Part shown: positions 54,199-63,518 of the stretch, one piece after another
How the letters are laid out: each line of letters starts with the position of its first letter
Position numbering within the stretch: the stretch's first letter is position 1
Source: Zingiber officinale
Lineage: Eukaryota; Streptophyta; Magnoliopsida; Zingiberales; Zingiberaceae
Assembly: GCF_018446385.1 (NCBI RefSeq)
Contig: NC_055990.1
Location: forward strand, 131,452,996 to 131,516,995
DNA: 64,000 nt
Direction of reading: 5' to 3'
Notes under the pieces: generated by a model
Told to the model about the DNA's origin: nothing
The model's input: only the letters and a program-made list of their open reading frames with translations
The model's database searches: none
Made by a program: the position numbers and the translations under genes

Positions 54199-55404
54199 TG
54201 TTGGATCGAAAGTGCTAGAGGGGGGTGAATAGCGCTCGTGGCTATTTTAACGATTTTAAAACACAGAGTAGAAACACAGCGGAAATTAAAAGCAAAACAC
54301 AACAGACGCAAATGTTTTACTTCGTTTAGAGCCTATGGCGACTCCTACTCGAAGGCCCGCGGTCCTTGACCGCTTTCGGTGGGCAACAACTATAATATCG
54401 GAAAGATTACAATTTGAATTACAATTAATACAATAAGTAAACTAATACCGATAACAAAAGATCGAAGAGTCTGAGCTTTGGGTTGTCGACGTCGAGTAGT
54501 GGCACTTCAAGGTAGTCTCGTTGGCAGCACTTCACAGAAGAAAGCTTAGAAAATTGTTGTTCTTTGGCTGCACCCTCGACCCTCTTTTTATATGACATTC
54601 CGGGCGCCTGGATCCCTTCCGGGTGCCTGAAGTGTGACGTGGCCAACCAACCAGGATGCTCCACGTGGCGAAGTCGCGGCAGGGATAAAACTTGGTCCCG
54701 GGCGCCCGGACCTGTTCCGGGCGCCTGGATCTCCGGGCACCCGGATCCATCCCGGGCGCCCAGACCACCTTTTTCCAGCAGGTTCCTCACCTGCAAAACA
54801 AAGTTAGTCCGAGCAAATACCCTGCAAGACAGTGTTAGAATCTGATAAAACACAGTAAGGATTAACTAATAGTCTTCGGACTGTCCGAGTCTGACTTCGG
54901 ATTCCCAACCAGAAACCCTAGGTCGACCCGACGCCTACTGTTCCCTCTACGGGGAACGCGTCCTCACCTACTCCCCTCAAGAGAGATTACCTGATGCCAA
55001 TCCGGTCCTCCAGATCGACTGGACTTTCCGCCTAGGGTTACCACCCCCTAGGACCTAGGGTTACCGCCCCCTAGGACCTAGGGTTACCGCCCCCTAGGGT
55101 TTTTCTCCACCTAGGGTTACCACCCCCTAGGACCTAAGGTTGCCGCCCCTTAGGGTTTTCCCTCACCTAGGATTACAGCCCCCTAGGACCTAAGGTTACC
55201 ACCCCTTAGGATTTTCCTTCACCTAGGGTTACCGCCCCCTAGGACCCAAGGTTACCACCCCTTAGGTTTTTCCCTTTGCCTAACCGCAGCTAGGACTTTC
55301 CTGAAACACTTATTCAACATGTTAGATCACCACAAACCTTAACTTTGAATCCTTTGCCATTATCAAAACTCAGGTTCGATCGTCGGATGCTTCCCGCACC
55401 AACA
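54199..55404 (-). repeat. 5' LTR of element A
   Basis: 1206 bp, with TATA at 54592-54584, GGGCGCCCGG palindromes at 54600-54770 and a hairpin array at 55030-55270. It has one more CCTAGG unit than the 3' LTR. Confidence 0.93.
54584..54592 (-). promoter_or_regulatory. TATA box of the A 5' LTR
   Basis: TATAAAAAG on the element strand, about 390 bp before the LTR's inner end. Confidence 0.6.
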
Positions 55405-55407
55405 GAT

Positions 55408-57261
55408 TGTTGGTGCAATATCCCTCAGGTCAAGGTTGACCTGGTTGACCAAGCTTGAGTCTTGGTTTTGATTTCAATGTTTGACAATACAAGACTTCGA
55501 TGATATGGACAAGTGCAGGTGCAGTTGTTCAGTTGGGGAGATTGTTTGGTGCAATTCCCCTTTGATCAGGGTCTGATCAGGTTGGTTGAAGAAGAGTCAA
55601 GTAAGTCAAGGTTGACCAGATACTTGACTGGGAAGTCCTAACTTGGAGGTTAGGCAAAGGAAAATCCTAGTGAGTGAAGCTAGGTGAAAGTCCTGGTGAG
55701 TGGAGCCAGGCAGAGAGAAAATTCTGGTGAGTGAAGCCAGGTGAAAGACCTAGTGAGTGAAACTAGGCAAAAGGAAAATCCTAATGAGTGAAGTTAGGTG
55801 AAATTCCTGGTGAGTGAAGCAAGGTGAAAGACCTAGTGAGTGAAGCTAGGCAAAAGGAAAATCCTAGTGAGTGAAGCTAGGTGAAAGTCCTAGTGAGTAA
55901 ATCTAGGCAGAAGGAAAATCCTAGTGAATGAAGCTAGATGAAAATCCTAGTGAGTGAAGCTAGGTGAAAGACCTGGTAAGTGAAGCTAGGCAGAAGACAA
56001 GTCCTAGTGAGTAAAGCTAGGCAGAAGGGAAGTCCTGGTGAGTGAAGCCATGCACGGGGAAAACCAGATGGGTCAAGTTTGACCAGACATCTGGTGAAAG
56101 TCCAAGTAGGTCAAAGGGATTAACCAGATCCTTGGCATGAGGAAGAAAAGTCCAAGTAGGTCAAAGGGATTGACCGAATACTTGGCAAGAAGGGAAAAGT
56201 CCAAGTAGGTCAAGGGAGTGACCAGATACTTGGCACGATGAGGAAAAGTCCAAGTGGGTCAAAGGGATTGACCGGACACTTGGTGAGGGAGTCCTAGCAG
56301 GTCAAGGGTGGCCGGATGCTAGGCATGATGAACCAACATGTCATGGATTAACCGGATGTTGGTTTGGGGGCTTGGGACTTGGTTTTGGGCAAAAACCAGC
56401 AGCTGGATCGATCATCCGATCGATTGGCTGGAGCTTAATCGATCGCCCGATCGATTGGGGAGTCCCTGCGAGAAGCCTTTGTCCCAATCGATCAGTGGAT
56501 CGATTGGGAGGCAGTCGCGAGCGCACAAAAGCTTGCTGGATTGATCAGTGGATCGATCCAGAGATCCCAATCGATCAGTGGATCGATTGGGAAGCTGCGA
56601 TCTGTCGCGATAAGCCCTGGATCGATCAGCCGATCGATCCATGCAAATTCCCAGAGCACAGAGGCGCTCTGGATCGATTAGTGGATCGATCCAAAGCCTC
56701 TCCGATCGATTGGGAGCAATCCAATCGATCGGGATCCGACCATTGGCGTCGTATTTAGCTGCAGGCGCTCAATTCCTTCGGTAGAGACAACGCAGAACAT
56801 CACCGATTCATCTCAGATCTTCACTGTGCTCTCAGAGTTCCTCCACAAGGTTCAGATCGCCAGTTCTTTAAGGTTCTTGGAGGTTTTCCAACTCAAGAGG
56901 CGGATCTACAACTGAGGAAGAAAGCTAGGGTTAGGGTTTTCTATACTCATTGTAAACTTTTGCTTGTATTTGTGTATCCTTTCCCTTTCTTCTTGTAGTG
57001 TAAACTTGTAGGACTTCTCCGCCTTCGGTAGTTACCGAAAAGGAGTGTTTATTAGTGGAGATGTGTGTGAATGTGTGGATCCTTGGACTAGTCACCTCCT
57101 TTGGAGGTGGATACCAAGTAAATCTACTTGTTAGCGTTGTTGTATTTGTTTCTTGTATATTTTCGCTGCACATCTTTGAAGAAACAAGCAACGGCAACCA
57201 CGAGCACGCGACGAGCTATTCACCCCCCCCCCCCCCTCTAGCTACATATTTGGTCCCAACA
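55408..57261 (+). repeat. 3' LTR of element B
   Basis: A 1854-bp partner of 40142-41900. The first two bases are shared with the GATTG duplication made by element A. The hairpin array (55630-56365) holds more units than the 5' LTR, including CCTAATGAGTGAAGTTAGG at 55780-55798. The ATCGAT palindromes are at 56400-56735, and a C run at 57222-57235 lies before CTCTAGCTAC. Confidence 0.92.
55630..56735 (+). repeat. Hairpin and palindrome arrays, B 3' LTR
   Basis: The same two kinds as in the 5' LTR, with extra type 1 units. CCTAA/TTAGG, CCTAG/CTAGG and CCTGG/CCAGG stems coexist around the shared loop GAGTGAAG. ATCGAT palindromes follow. Confidence 0.85.
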
Positions 57262-58656
57262 ACTTAGCCTTATCTAAGATATAGCGTACGATTGGCCAGA
57301 TGATAGTCAATCGAATATAAATTTCTCTGTATATGCCCAGGCGAAAAGTATCGGTCGGGCCTAGAGGAGCTTAAGTATATCAAGCTTTCAATATGTAAAT
57401 GGTCAAGCAAAGGACGATCGAATGAAGGCTTCCATGCATATGCTCGGACGAATATAAATTCGTCCGGGCCTAAAGGCATTTAATCTTGTTTAGTTTATGA
57501 CATATGATCAGTAAAGCAAAGGTCGACTGAAGGCTTCCATGCGTATGCCCGGACAGATATAAATCCGGACGGGCCTAAAGGTGTTTAGCCTTTTCGAGCC
57601 TTCAATGTATGAATGACCGCGTAAAGACTAACTGAATACAAGGTTCTATGTATGTGCCCAGTCAGACTTAAAGGCGTCTAGTCTTATCAAGCCTGTATTA
57701 TATGAATGGTCGGACAAACACTGACCGAATAATGATATGCTAGGTCTAACGTATTCACTCGGTTAGGAAAGGCCAGATGGGCCTAAATAGGCTTAATCTG
57801 GTCAGGATTCCTGAATACGACTAGTGAGATAAAGGTTGGCTAAATATAATGTTCTTTATATGTATATATTCAAGCAGGTAATAACCGACCAGGCTATCTA
57901 CCACAGAAGGTATTCCAAATATATGACCAGTCATATTCTAAATATATGACCGGCCAGGTTATTTACCATAGAAGGTATTCTAAATATATGACCGACCGGG
58001 TTATCTACCTGGACGGGTTAGCTGCAACAAAAGGTATCCCAAATATATGATTGACTGGGATACATGTAACAAAAGACTGGTCGGGATATGTGACTGGTCA
58101 AGATATGTTCAGTAGACTAGTGGTAGACAATATTAAGACAGCCTCACAAAGTTGTCGAGGAATATTCCCTCAAAGCCCCTTCATTGAGTTGTTACAATGA
58201 CGTACTCTCGCAAGCACTTCATGAAGATCTCAACTCACAAACGACAAAGAAGGTACATCTAGGCACGAAGTTCAGGTTGTACTTTTCTCATCTCCTAATA
58301 AATTCTAACAAACTGGGGATCAACTCATGACTACGAAGGTTAAATAAGGTAGTATAAAAGGGGGAATCCTCTCCGTTGGCCAGGTACGCAAACAGACTCA
58401 ACCCTAACTCTCTGCATTTGAAGCTCCGTTTTCTGCTACTGTTATTCGTCCACCTGCAAGAGAGGAAACTAACTTAAGCGTCGAAGGGCCTAGCTAGGGA
58501 TTTCCACCCCGGTCTTAGGCAACTAACGCTTTGTTGACTCGTCTAAGTATGCGTAAGATCGTCGAGGAGTTCTTCCAGATCTCTAGAGGTTCATCGTCCT
58601 TGGAGCAACCACCTACCAAAACTAGCATACCATCTTCCAACTTTCAGGCAAGATCA
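57262..58656 (+). repeat. Remainder of the H 5' LTR
   Basis: Continuation of the LTR that starts at 40002. It has tandem modules of about 105-115 bp around GGGCCTAAAGGCxTTTA (57357, 57467, 57570, 57668) with CCGGACxxATATAAATxxGxCCGGxC inverted symmetry. It is related to the G LTR modules. The end is placed before AATTTGGCG. Confidence 0.65.
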
Positions 58657-58700
58657 AATTTGGCGTAGTGGGAATCTTCGCCTGAATCTAAAACTTTAAG

Positions 58701-59136
58701 ATGGAAGAAGCTGGGAAACTTACTATTGTTACTTTAACACAAGAAGATATGGATCTACTCATCGAGGCCCGATTTCAAAGGGCATTGCAACAACAACAAG
58801 CAAACACTGGTGATACTCTGCCACCGCCACAACCTGCAGCATCTGCAACAGTACATCACCGAGAGAGGCGGGCTCAAGAGGAGGATCCAGCTCGAGTACT
58901 TCCTGCACCTCTCTCCCCTCTTCGTTGTCCTAGGGTGTCATTTCATACACCGCTAGAACAAGTGGAGCCAGAGGATCTGCATCAGGGATCTTCTGGAAAA
59001 GGGCATGTTCGTAATAGGCATAGAGGAAAGGCCCCAGTGAGTGATAGTTCGCTGGAGAAAGTTGTCACCCTATTTTCTCAGTGAATATTAGAAGACCCGT
59101 TACCAAAACATTACAAAAATCTGAGCATCGGGAAGT
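58701..59136 (+). pseudogene. gag: Element H gag N-terminal part
   Basis: ATG at 58701, MEEAGKLTIVTLTQEDMD, then a Gln-rich stretch. The open frame ends at FSQ followed by TGA (59082-59084). The frame continues recognisably as DPLPKHYKNLSIG before the deletion junction near 59135. The G gag has TGA at the same place. Confidence 0.75.
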
Positions 59137-59301
59137 GATCTGGTGTGGAAATATATCAAACCGATAGGAGACGTCAACAAGATAGAACCCCAATGGGGAG
59201 AACCTTTTAAAGTGATACAAAAACTCACCTCGAGCTTTTATTTTATTGAAGACGCTGAAGGTCGAAGTCTAGATAGACCTTGGAATGCTAATCACTTATA
59301 A
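59137..59301 (+). pseudogene. pol: Element H pol C-terminal tail
   Basis: An open frame of 54 codons, DLVWKYIKPIGDVNKIEPQW ... DRPWNANHL, ending TAA 59299-59301. This is the typical end of Tat-like Gypsy integrase. Direct joining to gag shows that most of gag and pol has been deleted. Confidence 0.75.
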
Positions 59302-60690
59302 TCTTACAAAACTTAACAAGTAGGCCTGTAACTTATCCGTGTATTTTATCCATCTTTTTCATACAATTAATGAAAAGTGCAGGTATAATGTTTATATACT
59401 CTCCCGAGCGAGTGAATTGATTCTCCCTCAGTAGTCGATCGACAATCTTAAGGGGTGACTGGGCAGGCTCCCTTAAGGGACGATCGGAGACATTTTAGGG
59501 CAATGCTAAATTGCCAGAATCTGGCCAGCTAGAATATACTTTTAAGATCATTATCAAGGATATTTAAATAAAATTATCTCTCACCATATTACTAATTAAG
59601 TACAACTTAAGATTGCTATTACAATCCATTTTCTAACTGGCCATATTTTAATCAGCAAGATTTACTATTTTTCTATAAACCTAGTCCTAAGATTTTGAGA
59701 CAAGTTTATAAAAAAATTATAAATCTACCTATGTATTAAGAGAGGAGATATAATGAAATATTTATAACATAAATCACATGTTATAAATTTTTCGTTGAAG
59801 ATGCTCTTAAATGAGGTCGGATACTAAGATGACTCAAGTCAAATCGAAATTGAAGTTTTTTTTTACCCATTAAAATTTTATCGAATAAAAATTATAAGAC
59901 CGTCTTTTAACAAAAAAATAAAAAAAAATCTAATTATATATATATAAATTATTTATTTCATTTAAATTAAAATTATTATATATAAAATTTTATTATATGA
60001 AAATAATATCTATCAACTTATCAAAATTACTTAAACTTCATTAAACTTAATTGAAATTAATTATAATCATTTTAAAACAGCTATAACTTATATTAGCTAC
60101 TTAGTTAAACAACTAGCCATTATAATACTAAAAGTGAAAATATTTTCAAAATAACAATATAACAAGACGTCGTTTTAGCTCTTTTAACTTTTGCCCATTC
60201 TTATTTGGTTTGAGATACTTAAAAAATAATAAAATTATAAAACAAGCATTTAAAAAATAAATTAATTTATACTTGCGATTTATTTTGATGGCACAATGAA
60301 TTATTGTCAAAATTTTATATTGACACTTAAGATACTAAGATATATTTGATGCAAATTAGTTCAATAAAAATATGGAACCCGAATCCAATTGTACATCGCA
60401 CTAACTCTTATTCCATGAAAAACATGCAAGAATGCTGTAATTTCTTGAGGGCATGAAAAGTTCACAAACAATGCATATGAAAGAGATGAAAGCGTCTATA
60501 TCAAACGACATCTCCCTTAAAATGCAAATGTATATTAGTATCACAAAAGTATAGATGATGACCATATTAAAAGTATAGAACAATTGTCTTGATCGATTTT
60601 AAAATTCCATACTGACCGCTACCCAGCTATTATCACTAAAGGGTAGAGCGATTCCACCTTCAGGTAAAACCATGAGGATAAACTTAGACT
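59302..60690. other. Intergenic, AT-rich
   Basis: 59302-59550 may still belong to element H. 59550-60690 is AT-rich with TATATA runs near 59940 and no supported gene. Confidence 0.55.
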
Positions 60691-60696
60691 CTATTG

Positions 60697-61560
60697 CACA
60701 GCAGCGAGAGACTGCTTCCGCGCAAGGGAAGTTCGCTGTGTGCTTGTGAACTTATGACAACTGGAGCAGTCAGGACTGTAGGAATGATGTTGAGCTGCCA
60801 TATTCAGGGAGATCTTGTAGAGGTTGTTTTCCATTCTTACTAGCACTGATACGCTCTGCTTCTCCACAGGATCATGCTCATCTGGCCATGATCAAATGCT
60901 CAAAAAAAAAAAGGCAAATTGAAATAGGATTTTAATTAATATTGAAAGCGAATGATTCACCTTGCAGAATTTCTTCAATTGTAGTGACACTTGCAGGTTC
61001 TTGATTCTCGACATGGCCATGATCAGCTGCAGATCATTTAGCTAACTATAAACAAACATGATGAACACCTATGACCTGTAGCATGTATAATGGTTCGTCT
61101 TGATCCTGTGGGTCATTCGGGTTGGTATGTGGCGGAACTTGCCATAATGAGGCGGCAGGGTCGATCCTCGGGGGAGTTGGGGAATAAATCCCCTATCCTC
61201 GTATTACACCATGTCCGTCACATGCCCGCTCGGATGCTACGATTTACCTCCCCGTGATGACCTTGAGTCGGGTACGGCGAGGGCGCTGGGGGTGAGCGTT
61301 TCGCCTTTTGCCATAATGTATAATGGTTCGCCTTGCAGGATTTCACCAATTTAAATGGCACTCCTAGGTTCTTGCTTCTGTGCATGGTCATGCTCATCCT
61401 ATACACAATCAGCTTCAAAATTTTAGAAATTATAATCAGAATTGATAAAAAAAAAAAACCTTAACTATAGTGTTTTAATCTAGTTGGGTTTGACCTTTCT
61501 AAATTGCAATTGCTGGCTCTCATTCCTGTACAGGATCATGCACATCTAACCTATGATAAG
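60697..61560 (-). other. Four repeated exon-like modules downstream of PPR copy 2
   Basis: On the minus strand, four segments of about 60-70 bp each follow an AG: GATGTGCATGATCCTGTACAG-like (61545-61500), GATGAGCATGACCATGCACAG-like (61400-61335), GATCATGGCCATGTCGAG-like (61025-60966) and ATGAGCATGATCCTGTGGAG-like (60886-60697). Translated, they share D(E/H)HD-(H/P)V-E-QEP...IEEILQ. Two end in ATTCTGCAAGGTGAA or ATCCTGCAAGGCGAA, so a donor GT is present in one. The last continues open to a TAG near 60699. They look like tandem-duplicated exons, possibly of the PPR transcript unit; one contains a stop. Confidence 0.5.
61098..61316 (+). repeat. SINE-like insertion with 14-bp target duplication
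   Basis: A 219-bp insertion flanked by perfect direct repeats TGTATAATGGTTCG (61084-61097 and 61317-61330). It contains a B-box-like GGGTCGATCC (near 61160) and ends TTTCGCCTTTTGCCATAA. Size, target duplication and B box fit a tRNA-derived SINE. Confidence 0.7.
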
Positions 61561-61577
61561 CTGTAAATTTCAGCTAT

Positions 61578-63110
61578 TTACAGCATTTTCTTTGCTAGAA
61601 GCATTAAAGCATCTGAACATGGCACCAACTCCTTTTCAATCATCTTATCATAGAAAATAAGTGCTCTCTGTATACCACCTCTGTTACAGTATGTTGTGAT
61701 CAATGAATTATACATGCAGCTAGCAGGGGTCAAACCTTTCCTCCCCAAAATGCCAATAAATTTCTCAGCTTCACTCATTTTTCAACATTTGCAGAGGTTT
61801 TGAACCAAGGACTTATGGACCCTCATACTGAGCTCAAGACCCATATGCACCATCTCATAGTAAAGTGTAATAATTTTCTGAGAATCTCCCGTAGTTCCAT
61901 AGCCATCAATTAGAATCAAATATATTTCCTGATCAAGGACAAGCCCCATGTTTAACAAAGATGTCAGAGTTCTGTTGCCTTCCTCAATATTTCCTGCTAT
62001 GCAGAGTGTCTTTATCATCTCATTGCAAGTACCAAGACTAGGCAAAAATCTACCTTCAAGCATTTTTTCACTATATCTCAAGCACTGATTTGTCCACCCA
62101 TTTCTCTACAGACCAACTATCAGATGATTATATGTCTCATCATATGGTTTCAGTCCTATTAACACCATCTCTTCCATCATTTGAACAGCCTCTTCGATTC
62201 TTTCTGTCTCGGAATAAAATCCTATTAGACAAGTGTAAACATATGAATTCAAGCTGCATCCCCTGTTGATCAATTCGTCCTTGGATTGAAGTGCCGAGTT
62301 CAGTTTGCACAACTTGCAATAGCTAGCCACAATCAAAGAGTATGCAATATCATCAAACATCATGTTTCTTTGCAGCATTCTCTTCAAAAGAGTGATTGCT
62401 TCTTCAGCCCTATCCTCCTCAATGATGCTAAAAGCCAGTGTAGTGTTCACAATAATGCCAGGGGCACATCTACTCCCACGAATTCTATCTAAAACACTCA
62501 CTAACTTTGGCAAAACCCCTTCCTTGAGCATCACATCAATCATAACTTCAGTCGTTGTTTGGTTTGGGTATATTCTTCTTACAAACATATATTCAAAGAT
62601 CTTCCAAGCCAAATTATTCTGATCAGATCTCTATGAAACATGAAGCATTGTGCTAAAGCTAATTATATTAGCGTCCAGCTCATGATCTCCCAAGTATCTG
62701 CAAGCATCAAACGCTTCATTGACCATTCTCTTCTTCGAATACACCTACAGCAAAAGATCAAAAACATGATGTCCGGGAAAAACTGCTTCGTAAGTGCTGA
62801 GAAGCACCTCCACAATCGATGCATGTTGAGATGCAACTCTCTCTGTATACTTGCTGACTGCCGACTCCAGCAAAGCACGCGCATCGATAAGATGGCCAGA
62901 ACGAACAAGGACATGAACAATGAAGCAATAAGATCGCAAACCATGTTCGAAATGTTTGGTCTTGGAGCACCAGTGGAAGAAAGTTAGCGCCTTTTTTGTG
63001 TCAATGGGTTCCTTGAGGTAAAGTATCACTTGCTCCACCAGGTGTTCAGTGAGTTGTACTGATCCGAAACCAGCAGTTAGGTTGTCTAAGCTCCAACCTT
63101 TGTTGCTCAC
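61578..63110 (-). pseudogene. PPR protein gene, copy 2 (degenerate)
   Basis: Same protein family and orientation as copy 1. Blocks: 63110-62745 (EQVILYLKEPIDTKKALTFF, SGHLIDARALLESAVSKYTE), 62612-62106 (IFEYMFVRRIYPNQ, YVYTCLIGFYSETERIEEA), 62081-61782 (EIYLILIDGYGTTGDSQKI) and 61778-61578, ending LLAKKML and TAA. Premature stops: TAG 62747-62745 and TAG 62633-62631 (both CAG in copy 1), TAG 62108-62106, TGA 61784-61782. The first block starts at GTG with no ATG in frame. It lacks the SINE-like insertion of copy 1, so it keeps the original middle region. Not translatable as it stands. Confidence 0.87.
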
Positions 63111-63518
63111 ATCGTTGATTATAGAGGAAAGATTGTAAAATTTTGGTTCTTTTTACGGTTGTCGGCAATGGCTGGAGTCTGCTTAGGAATTATTAGCAGG
63201 GAGGTGGAGAGAATGGCGACGAACAAGTATCAATTCATTGCCGAAGTAGCTGTTTGGATCATATTTTGAGACGAACATCAATTTTGCCCTATTGATCCAA
63301 AAAATATTTAACTTGGAAAGAAAAAAAATGTTAAGCAATTCAATTTGAATTCATAAGAGAAAAAAAAGAAACAATTTGAAAAGTAGAATCAGAGTGCAGA
63401 TTCAACGTAACAAAGAACAAAGAGTAAAGAGTCTGAAGTCATTGCTTTGCAAACTCAAGGGATTAGTAGCAATGTGCAATCCAGAGACAAAATTTACTGA
63501 AATATTCTAACAAGAAAC
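63111..63518. other. Intergenic between PPR copy 2 and S18 fragment
   Basis: 63111-63270 is homologous to 27111-27270 (the PPR upstream flank). The rest is A-rich and without a gene. Confidence 0.6.

Larger units (their letters stand above)
45896..55404 (-). mobile_element. Sirevirus-like Copia element A, nested in B
   Basis: A complete 9.5-kb element on the minus strand. LTRs are at 54199-55404 (5') and 45896-47075 (3'), with TGTTGG...CCAACA-type ends, the 3' LTR's outer end reading CCGACA. PBS 54196-54185, polypurine tract 47089-47076. Perfect target duplications GATTG lie at 45891-45895 and 55405-55409. Gag and all pol domains are recognisable but carry stops. There is no third ORF between RNase H and the 3' LTR. 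Confidence 0.95.
40142..57261 (+). mobile_element. Sirevirus-like non-autonomous element B (gag only), with A nested inside
   Basis: LTRs at 40142-41900 and 55408-57261, PBS 41903, gag 42037-43827, a non-coding 3' region with palindromes, and a polypurine tract at 45880-45893. Perfect target duplications ACTTA lie at 40137-40141 and 57262-57266. No integrase, RT or RNase H sequence is found between gag and the polypurine tract. Element A (45896-55404) is inserted at the polypurine tract/3' LTR boundary. Without A, B is about 7.6 kb. Confidence 0.92.
40002..59340 (+). mobile_element. Ty3/Gypsy element H, deleted and interrupted
   Basis: Remnant of a plus-strand Gypsy element. Its 5' LTR begins TGATACAGGTTG at 40002, is interrupted at 40142 by element B, and resumes at 57262. 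PBS-like TTTGGCGTAGTGGG follows at 58659, then the gag N-terminus (58701) and, after an internal deletion, the pol C-terminus (59137-59301). No clear 3' LTR is seen after 59301, so the right limit is approximate. Confidence 0.7.
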
